Shown: positions 56,301-64,000 of the stretch, in pieces
Layout of the letters: the number at the start of each line of letters is the position of its first letter
Position numbering within the stretch: the first letter of the stretch is position 1
NCBI RefSeq assembly: GCF_947179165.1
Contig: NC_077240.1
Span: 5,258,001 to 5,322,000, forward strand
Origin: Solanum dulcamara
Lineage: Eukaryota > Streptophyta > Magnoliopsida > Solanales > Solanaceae
Direction: 5' to 3'
DNA: 64,000 bases
Notes under the pieces: generated by a model
What the model was told of the DNA's origin: nothing
What the model saw: the letters and a program-made list of their open reading frames with translations, nothing else
Databases searched by the model: none
Made by a program: the position numbers and the translations under genes

Positions 56301-59277
56301 AACTCTTAGTTTCTTTTTCCAATGAAATCGGTTGTCAATAGATTTCTAATCCATTTTTAATCATTTTGTTCACAATGTGGTATATTGAGCATTCCTTGTT
56401 TTACTATTACCCCTCAGGCTGGTATGCATATTTATTCTAGAGCATCAGCTAAAGGAAAACGTGTTCAGGTTAGTGCAATATTACTAACTCTCCTCTCACC
56501 TGTATTTGCCAATGTGGCAAACATGTTTAACAGCATTGTTAGTATTGAGGTTAAATACATGGCTAACCAACTGAAAATGCCTTCAGTCCAATATGGGAGC
56601 CAAAAACCATGGTGTCGTCATGCCTGATGCAAACATAGATTCCACAATAAATGCTTTAGTGGCGGCTGGTTTCGGTGCAGCAGGGCAAAGATGCATGGCA
56701 TTGAGCACAGTGGTTTTTGTTGGGGACTCAAAACCTTGGTAACACATTTCACCTTACTTATTATTACTCCACTTCACCATGGTAACACATTTCACCTTAC
56801 TTATTGACACCTTTGATGCATGACATTACATTAATCTTGCAGGGAAGAAAAACTGTTGGAACGTGCAAAAACCCTGAAGGTCAGTGCTGGAACAGAACCT
56901 GATGCAGACCTTGGTCCAGTAATTAGCAAGCAGGTGGGTACATGATTCAAGACTTGCACAAACAAGTTACTCAACAACTGCTGTTTTCAAATTTCCATGC
57001 TAATGTCTTTATATGATTCTGGATTGCCTCATCCTTTTTTTGATACCACAGGCTAAAGAACGAGTATGTCGATTGGTTCAAAGTGGTGTTGATAGTGGAG
57101 CCAAATTATTGCTCGATGGAAGAGATATTGTGGTATCTAATTATATTTGCTCATCTTCTAATTTTTGTTTTTGATAGCACCCAAATTTCCAATGGGATGT
57201 TCTTTTTCATATAGATGCGAGCAAAGGGGTGAGTTGATCAATGATAAAGAGGCTCTAGGAAATGATGACACATATCTTAGAAGATACTTAAAAAAGGTTT
57301 TAAAAGTAAGAGGAATGAATATCGGAAACACAATGTATTAGACGTTTGTCATAGACTCATATGTGCTTAATTTCAGTTATTAGTTCAAAAGGTTTCTGGA
57401 GTTTGATATTGAGATAGTCATCATAATTTTAGAAGTAGAGGAGCTTCTTTGCCAATCAAGTTCAAAAGGTTTCTGGAGTTTGATATTGAGATAGTCATCA
57501 TAATTTTAGAAGTAGAGGAGCTTCTTTGCCAATCAAACTGAGTAATGTTTGGCAAAATCAATCCTAGGCAAATGACATGATTCTTGAGTAGTTACATGAT
57601 GGCCATGTGATGATGCTATTTTGGTTCCTTATTTCAATGCCCTATTTTGGATTTACTTGCATAAAATGCGATCGAATCATAAATATGTCCAAATTCATAT
57701 GGCAAAGCAAGGAGGAGGGCATTATACTATGTCACAAGAGATGATCAACATGGCAAAGTAGATATGATGATAGATTTGGCATTACACTGCATTTAAGCTA
57801 AGTATTGAGTACTCTCGTTCCCCCCTATATAACGTATGGAAAAAGAAATACTACCTATCCAGAAGAAAGAAGGTTAGTTGTCAGAAAAGAAAAGAAAAAA
57901 GGATTTACGGGAAACCATATTGACCCACCTACAAAGTCACTCTGTAACAAGTTCCAATAAGAACGTGGTGGTCAAAATCAACAAGGAATAAATAGCGTGA
58001 TCATTTTTTTTCTTGGGTTTGGGAGCCGGGGACTAATTGCATGATTTCTTACATCAAATAGCTACTTATATAAAAGCATAATTTCCTGCATTGAGTTGTG
58101 GTTTCTGTTCATTATAAAATGAGCTGGTAAGTTTAACTTGTTTCACCCTGATGCCTAATAGGTCCCAGGATATGAAAAAGGCAATTTTGTTGGTCCCACA
58201 ATCTTGTCTGATGTGACTCCTAATATGGAATGTTACAAGGTAGTCGTCCTACATTCTCCAACCTCCCCCTTGAATTTCAGATTATGGCATATTAACTACA
58301 CATAATATGTGCTTTTTTACAGGAGGAGATCTTTGGCCCAGTTCTTATTTGCATGCAGGTTAGGTGTTAACCATTCCACCATGTGGCCTCATCTATACCT
58401 ATCAAGTGATATACTAAGCTAGAATTGTCATTTTGATGCTCTCAGGCCAACAGCTTGGAGGAGGCCATTAACATTGTTAACCAGAATAAGTAATGCCTGT
58501 ACCCTGTTCTTTTTTCTTTCCCTCCCCACCTTCATATAACTCATTTTTCTTTGAAGTGCATTAATGTCCTATACGAATGTCATTTTGCTTTTGCAGATAT
58601 GGTAATGGTGCTGCTATCTTTACCACATCTGGTGTAGCAGCGAGGAAGTTCCAAACAGATATCGAGGCAGGCCAGGTATGAAATGTTGTTGCATGAACTT
58701 GGTAACGTTATGTGCGAAATCCTCACTTAAAATCATGACTTCATGGATGATATTCATTATGTGATATTTTGGAAATTTGTGTCAAGAGTTTTCTTGTAAG
58801 ATTTATAACGGTTTTATATCCTCTTATAGAAGTGTTTGTGGTGTTAGTAATGTCTCAGAAACAAATCACTAGGAATAGGAAATTGTTCCCAACTGTTTAT
58901 GTCCTCGTATATCAGTGTTTGCATCTGTCTTAAAGTTTTGGAGTTCCTATTTCCTGATAAAATTGTTGCTTCTTGTTTCTGCTTCCTCTACAAGATTGGC
59001 ATCAATGTTCCTATTCCAGTTCCGTTGCCATTCTTCTCCTTTACCGGATCCAAGGCTTCCTTTGCTGGTGACCTCAATTTCTATGGTAAGGAACTATGAT
59101 ATTCATTCTTGTCTTTAGGGAATGGTACTTGGTTGTCATTTGATTGTTTGGGATTTCATTGTAGGCAAGGCAGGAGTTCAGTTTTACACCCAAATCAAGA
59201 CAGTAACACAGCAATGGAAGGATTTGTCAGGTGGCTCTGGTGTCTCTCTAGCAATGCCAACTTCTCAGAAGTCATAA
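53365..59277 (+). CDS. ALDH6B2: Methylmalonate-semialdehyde dehydrogenase, mitochondrial (19 exons)
   Basis: Exons: 53365-53389, 53496-53584, 53757-53828, 53914-54075, 54161-54239, 54326-54480, 54893-54956, 55127-55206, 55441-55506, 56418-56468, 56587-56738, 56843-56933, 57052-57132, 58162-58239, 58323-58358, 58446-58489, 58597-58675, 58995-59085, 59165-59277. All introns are GT-AG and the total is 1608 nt, 535 aa. The basic N-terminus is a mitochondrial presequence. The NAD-binding [11 protein letters not shown] is at about 184-194, FVGSNP at 259-264, and [10 protein letters not shown] has the catalytic Cys317. The general-base Glu of most aldehyde dehydrogenases is absent near NMGAKNH, as in CoA-dependent members. 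It converts methylmalonate semialdehyde, CoA and NAD to propionyl-CoA, CO2 and NADH in valine breakdown, and malonate semialdehyde to acetyl-CoA. No defect was found. Intron 13 has a perfect 77-bp tandem duplication. Confidence 0.95.
56738..56805 (+). repeat. Duplicated splice-donor region in intron 11
   Basis: The 25 bp that begins at the last base of exon 11 (ggtaacacatttcacctt and on to cttatt) occurs again at 56781-56805. The second copy keeps the GT, so a cryptic donor 43 bp downstream is available. It would insert codons and shift the frame if used. Confidence 0.8.
57383..57536. repeat. Perfect 77-bp tandem duplication
   Basis: Units 57383-57459 and 57460-57536 appear identical (start gttcaaaaggtttctggag, end ctttgccaatcaa). 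The lack of differences implies recent origin. It lies within intron 13 of the intact ALDH6 gene and does not touch splice sites. Confidence 0.9.
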
Positions 59278-59698
59278 AATATTTCTTGATGAACTTTAGA
59301 ATACCCTCATTAAGGGTTCAATAAAAGAACATTCTCGCTAATTGCCCGTTTTGATCTTATACCCTGGTGTTACTTTTTTGTTACCAGATTTTATCTTCCT
59401 CAACTACCCTCTTGTTTTATTGGATCCTGCTGACCCTTTTCATTGGTATAAATGAAGCAGAAATATTCTCAATAATAAAACATAAGTTGATAATATAATT
59501 AAAACAGAAATAGGTAATCTTTTATACCATCAAGTTTAAGTTGACCTAAGACCATAGGCTACTCTCATAGCAAACTTGTTTCGCTATGGGGACTTGGAAA
59601 ATACTGAAATAACCTGGCTATTGCAGCAGGTTACATTGAACTGATGCCATACCATCAGGTTAAGTTGACCTAAGACAATAGGCAACTCTCATAGTCGT
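59278..59698. other. Convergent 3' region of ALDH6 and HVA22-zinc-finger genes
   Basis: Holds both 3' UTRs. A 46-bp imperfect direct repeat (ataccatcaagtttaagttg at 59524 and ataccatcaggttaagttg at 59649, each running to ctctcatag) ends five bases from the stop codon of the minus-strand gene. Confidence 0.6.
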
Positions 59699-61468
59699 CT
59701 AAGTAGCTCCAGCATTAGCAAATGTCTCTAGAAGTTTTGCCAGGTGCCTCTTCCCCTTGAGATGTGCAATCATGTCAATCTCACCGGAGACTCTCAAGTT
59801 ACAGAAAGTACACCATAGCTTAGCCTCAGCCCTGTGTTTTTTCCCACGGAGATGGGATTTTAGTGTTAGCTCAGAGGAGACGGTCACTTTACATATTTCA
59901 CATGTCCACCTTGTCTGGAACACCGTTTGAGGAGAAAAAGTATCTGGGAGTTTTGCAATTGCCGGAATGGCTGGTTTACTAATAACCTGTGTAGCTGCTC
60001 TTGTTTTGTTTTCAGTCTGAAGTAGATTTTCATCTATAGTCCCAACCTGCAACACCAATGGAGCATGTTAATCGCCAGATTTGCTAACTATTCTATCTTG
60101 GTTTATGAACAATATATAGATAGAAGAATTTTAGAATCTGATGTGAATGTATTCAGTCGATCAATTACGTCTCAAATAGGGGATTCAACTGTATATGAAC
60201 CAGCAATACGCGTGTGAAAACACAACATACAAGAAAGTAAGAAATACATAAATAACCTGGTTTGATGCAGCTGCATTGCATTTTGCTGTGCATTCCATCA
60301 CTTGGATCTCTCCCAAAATCTGGCCACCCTCGTTGCATTCGGGCTGTATAGGAGCCATATTCATTAAAATAAAAATTGAACTGGAATGCATAGGCTAATA
60401 TTCCAACACTAAACAACTGACCTACCTTGCTTGCAATCAGTTTTTCCTGAGATTCAGATCCCTTTTCTTCAAGATGGCTCATTGCCACGGACAGAAAGGA
60501 CTCTTCCTTTAGTTTTTTAAACCATTTAGAACATGTGGCAAAAAACTGAGTGATAGCAAGGGACAGTTTCAATGGATGAAGAAAATTTTGGTATAAATAA
60601 AACGCCCCATTTAACTGAGGTATCACCAACCAACAGATGAAAATTAATCTTAAATACGACCACAGAGGTACCCTGCAATATATAAAAGATAACCAAGCTC
60701 AATATAAGCAACTAAATACATACTAATTTAACTTGTTATGCCTAGATATACTAAGTTACCTTGTCAACTGACATAACTTTGTAAAATAGATACTTGTAAT
60801 TACCTTTTCAAGTAACATAAATATTGTCTAAGAATTTTTACACTTAGTATATGATACCAGCTAACTCGGGAATCTATTGAAAACACTACTCTTGGGGTAA
60901 AGTTGCGACATTCCATTAAACTAATTAGAGTACACCAACTTACCACACAAGAAATTTTGCAAAAACATGCTCGAACAGATAAACAAAAGAAAAGATTATC
61001 CAATATATGACAACTTTCCTCTTGTCATACACACAGCCAGTCTCAATAGCTCGAATTGTCACAAATCTGCAGTAGTACCAAAATAATTTTGTTAATGTTA
61101 CAAAAATGAGGACATATCTAAATTTATTCTTAAATTTCTTTGTTAGTGTCTGTGCAAATTAGAGAAGAAAATAATTTTTAAAAAAACTATTTGGGGTAAT
61201 GAAGAATCGACAGTCTTACAGAGGATATCCAAGAGCAAGAATTGGCCTGCAAGAAACAGTAGGGAAAAAAATACTAAAAAAGTATCAATCAAAATACATG
61301 CAAAATATACTACTGACAATTTATCCGATCGAAGTATTTTAACTCTACACTATTTATAAAATTGTTAATTTCTTCTAATTATTTTTCAGGTGACTGGATA
61401 TTATTGAAAATTATTTTACAAGAAAGAAGGAGAAAAAAGAATTGAATGAATTACCAAGCAAGATCCAT
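59699..61468 (-). CDS. HVA22/TB2-DP1 membrane protein with two U1-type zinc fingers (6 exons)
   Basis: Rebuilt on the minus strand from exons 61468-61455 (14 nt), 61246-61220 (27), 61066-60944 (123), 60672-60426 (247), 60343-60257 (87) and 60046-59699 (348), all GT-AG and in phase: 846 nt, 281 aa. Residues 1-95 are an HVA22/REEP domain: LGYPLFVTIRAIETG, YWIIFSFVYLFEH, then FLVWVPLW and WLVIPQLNGAFYLYQNF. Such proteins form hairpins in the ER membrane and act in ABA and stress responses and membrane traffic. The middle is hydrophilic. The C-terminus has two C-x2-C-x12-H-x5-H fingers at 215-237 (CEICKVTVSSELTLKSH..) and 245-267 (CTFCNLRVSGEIDMIAH..), of the U1/matrin type that binds RNA. Very short first exons are normal for the family. 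The joining of the two domains is the striking point; the role is not known to me. Confidence 0.88.
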
Positions 61469-61619
61469 TTTGAGTAAACTTTTTTCTTATTTAGTTCTCT
61501 TGTGAAGTTCATTTAAGTTATGTGATGAGTCACATCTTTATACGACTTTTCAAGAGTAAAAGAGGACGAAAGGTCTGAAAATATGAATTATTATGAAACT
61601 GGATGCCATTCCTAAAAAA
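61469..61619 (-). promoter_or_regulatory. Upstream side of the HVA22-zinc-finger gene
   Basis: Only about 150 bp separate the start codon from transposon-derived DNA, so the promoter either lies in this short AT-rich piece or overlaps the copia remnant. Confidence 0.35.
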
Positions 61620-62830
61620 AAAAAAAAAGCCAGAATCTTTCTATTGGACGTTCCTTTCCTCTTCAACTTTTCCTTCTTTTTCCTTCCTCTTTTCTTCTAC
61701 CTTTTCTCCTTCACTATCTTTTGTCCACCAACTGGTGGTAACACGATGTATAGAATCTGACACCTGCCACAATAAATATAGAAAAATTTCATCTGCTTAT
61801 TTCTACTTTTTTCTTACTTTCTACTTTTTATTTTGCTAACTTAATTTATTTTTTAACACGTTATCAACATGAGCCTTCATCGCTTTGCGCAATATTTTTA
61901 AGAAGGTAACAAAAGGGGTGAGAATTTTATTTTCTTAAAATGTCTAATATCTCAAAACTTGAATTTGTTTCTCTTGATATTTCTGAAAAAGGCTACTCAT
62001 CATGGACACTAGATGCCGAAATACATCTAGAATAGATGAGTCCGACAGACACCATCAAAGATGACAATACGACATCTAGTCAAGACCGTGTCAAAGCCAT
62101 GATATTTCTCCGCCACCATCTTGATGAGGAGCTAAATTTACAGTACCTTACATTAAAGGATCCCCTTAAACTGTGGAAAAATCTAAAAGAAAGATATGAC
62201 CACCTGAAGTTGGTCATGCTTCCGCAAGCATGTCATGATTGGCTAAATCTGATATTAGTGGATTTCAAAAATGTAACTGAATATACTTCTGTCTTATTTA
62301 GAATTATAGCTCAGTTAAATTTATGTGGAGAAGAAATCACTGAGCAAGATAAATTTGAAAAAACATACTCCACATTTTCACCCGCGAATATGCTCCTACA
62401 GCAACAATATCGCGAAAAGGATTTTAAGAAATATTCTGAATTATTTTCTCACCTTCTGATTGCTAAACGTCATAATGAACTATTAATGAAAAATCATGAT
62501 AGTCGGCTCGTTGGTTCTTTGCCACTCCCTGAAGTGAATCAGACAAGTTAAAACTAACGAGAAAAAGGTCATGGCCCCAGTCGTGATCATGGTAGTGGTT
62601 ATGATCGAAGAAGAAATTATAGTCATGATGCTCAGCTGGAACCGAGAAATGATCAGCAATATAAAAAGAAGAGTGAAAAGCCAGAAATTTTACCAAAGAA
62701 AAATTCAGAAAGTATATGTCATAAATATGGAGGTATAAGGCAATGATTGCGGACTTGTTGATCATCAAAATGTCTGGTTCAGCTATATCGGGCATCCTTG
62801 AAGAAGACAGAAAATAATCCAGAGACAAAC
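61620..62830 (+). mobile_element. Ty1/copia remnant: LTR edge and gag
   Basis: LTR-like DNA (about 61620-61855) is followed by ttaacacgttatcaacatgagcc, the primer-site region of a common copia family, a leader, and a gag gene. The element stops at 62830, where a different repeat begins with TGTCATGACCC. Protease, integrase and RT are missing from the window. Confidence 0.7.
61940..62825 (+). pseudogene. Copia gag (UBN2-type) with stops
   Basis: Starts at ATG 61940 (MSNISKLEFVSLDISEKGYSSW), has a TAG at codon 32, then continues in the same frame (DTIKDD, AMIFLRHHLDEELN, LWKNLKERYDHLK, LLQQQYREKDFKKYSEL) to a stop at 62551. Beyond two further stops the frame gives an RG/HG-rich stretch and a decayed zinc knuckle (ICHKYGG). 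The nearby ALDH6 and HVA22 genes do not depend on it. Confidence 0.8.
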
Positions 62831-63551
62831 TGTCATGACCCAACCCCGTAGGCCGTGAAGGATGCCCGAACTGGACACTCGCGTATATCCCTGATATCTG
62901 TAAGTAAATCTGTCCCCCTTTTAAGTCATAGCACATCAATAGGCAAGATAACATATAAGCCGGCGAGGCTTATCATAGCATGTAGGGTCGTCCCATAACG
63001 ATCACGTGCGCGAGCCAATAAGGCTGCCACGACAAGGGGAACGTCCCAAAATAGAAGTCTTATAGGCACCACTGTACATACATACATATACAACTCATAT
63101 ACATGTACACAAACCTCTAAGAGTAAGAACAGTAACATAAGGCGGGATAGGGCCCCCGCTGTACTCGTGAACAAATAAATATATACATCGAGGGTTAATA
63201 TCAAAACTAGGCTCCGGTACTATGGAGCGCTTTTGAACTGCTGAGTTGAAATCCTACGCTGACGAATCCCCAAAGTGTGCTTCTGTACCTACGGGCATGA
63301 ACGCAGCCCCTCGAGAAAGGGGGGTCAATACGACATATGAACTGAGTATGTAAAACATAGACATCATAAGGAAATTACAGTTAGCGTAGGGATGCAGGGG
63401 CAAGTATGACATCTAATCATTTACTATACCTATAGCTTATAACATAAAGTCGTACATACTATCATCACATATTGTACCCGGCCCGTTTGGGGACTTGGTG
63501 TAACAACTACATCGCTCTGTTATCATAAGCATCTATATACTATTAGTGCTA

Positions 63552-63805
63552 TCTTATATAGTAATGCCGAGAAACATTCGGCCCGATCCACATATTGTAT
63601 AGTAATGCCGAGGAACGTTCGGCCCGATCCATATATTATATAGTAATGTCGAAAAACATTCGGTCAGATCCATATATTATATTATAATGCCGAAGAACAT
63701 TCGGTCCGATTCATATATTATATTATAATGCCGAGGAACATTCGGTCTGATCCATATATCATATTATAATATTGAGGAACGTTTGATCCGATCCACATAT
63801 TATAT
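63552..63805. repeat. Tandem array A, about 42-bp units
   Basis: Six imperfect copies of a unit like tatagtaatgccgagga followed by acattcggcccgatccatatatta. The units differ by base changes, so the array is not recent. Confidence 0.9.
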
Positions 63806-64000
63806 ACCGTACCAGACCCTTTATGGGACTTGATGTCATTATATCATCATATATCGTACCCGACCCTTTATAGGACTCGGTGTCATAATCATCATATAAT
63901 GTACCCATCTCTTTATGGGACTTAGTGTCATAATCATCATATACCGTACCCGGCCTTTTATGGAACTCGGTGTCATAATCATCATATACCGTACCCGGCC
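63806..64000. repeat. Tandem array B, about 46-bp units, open at the window edge
   Basis: Four and a fraction copies of a unit like ataccgtacccggccctttat followed by gggactcggtgtcataatcatcat. A single diverged B-type unit also lies at about 63465-63505, left of array A, so array A is embedded in B-type repeats. Confidence 0.9.

Larger units (their letters stand above)
62831..64000. repeat. Dispersed repeat (probably LTR/UTR of a gypsy element), cut by the window end
   Basis: Begins exactly at TGTCATGACCCAACCCC, where the copia gag is interrupted. The interior is less AT-rich than the surroundings. It contains the tandem arrays at 63465-64000. ORFs of 163 and 92 codons on the minus strand have no domain. 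The class is inferred from the TGTCATGACCC start and is uncertain. Confidence 0.5.

Noticed and set aside
60165..60629. Single-exon 154-codon reading of the HVA22 gene
   Set aside because: It reads through two introns; the spliced model gives continuous HVA22 and zinc-finger domains in phase.
63552..64000. Regularly spaced repeats that resemble a CRISPR array
   Set aside because: The whole 42-46-bp units are repeats, without unique spacers, and this is a plant nuclear sequence inside transposon-derived DNA.

Overview
This is a stretch of plant nuclear chromosome, almost certainly from the Solanaceae. The evidence is AT-rich DNA with long introns, GT-AG splice sites that rebuild full proteins, an RTE-type LINE with the 3' end typical of nightshades and a TTG-rich tail, an Au-type SINE, a second tRNA-derived SINE of Solanaceae type, Ty1/copia and Ty3/gypsy remnants, and many small hAT and Stowaway-like elements. 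The exact genus cannot be read from the window; Nicotiana is a guess.

Layout. 1-5,450: an intact single-exon L-type lectin receptor kinase (LecRK class IX type), a solo-LTR-like repeat and a decayed LRR receptor-kinase fragment. 5,451-14,700: gene-poor DNA with AT microsatellites, an 851-bp non-autonomous hAT element with its target duplication, a Stowaway-like composite hit by a retroposed LINE tail, and a minus-strand copia element that has lost its 5' half. 14,718-18,690: an intronless IFRD-family gene (plus strand), then a tandem pair of minus-strand F-box/DUF295 genes, one intact and one a pseudogene with a large internal deletion. 19,250-26,060: a transposon block holding a second LTR copy split by an Au SINE, an RTE LINE, a gypsy gag-protease relic and a 636-bp hAT MITE.

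28,250-38,000: three ordinary genes. These are a FLOURY1-like GTD-binding (DUF593) membrane protein, a three-exon minus-strand chloroplast PsbP-domain protein (PPD2-like) rebuilt here to 247 aa, and a short FAR1-type zinc-finger protein. 38,866-59,277: two head-to-tail methylmalonate-semialdehyde dehydrogenase (ALDH6B2) genes. The downstream copy is intact: 19 exons, 535 aa, every phase checked. The upstream copy keeps 17 of the 18 matching exons in clean frames, but it lacks the exon that carries the catalytic cysteine, has damaged splice sites, and has an in-frame 121-codon repetitive C-terminal extension behind a stop codon. The interval where the missing exon should be is filled by copia, LINE, hAT and SINE insertions.

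59,699-61,468: a six-exon minus-strand gene, rebuilt here to 281 aa, joins an HVA22/TB2-DP1 (REEP-like) ER membrane domain to two C-terminal U1-type C2H2 zinc fingers. 61,620-64,000: a copia gag relic cut by a repeat starting TGTCATGACCC, which contains two kinds of about 45-bp tandem repeat running off the window edge.

The intact genes are unrelated housekeeping and signalling genes; nothing suggests that they work as a cluster. The most unusual items are the relic ALDH6 with its repetitive tail and missing catalytic exon, and the HVA22-zinc-finger gene.
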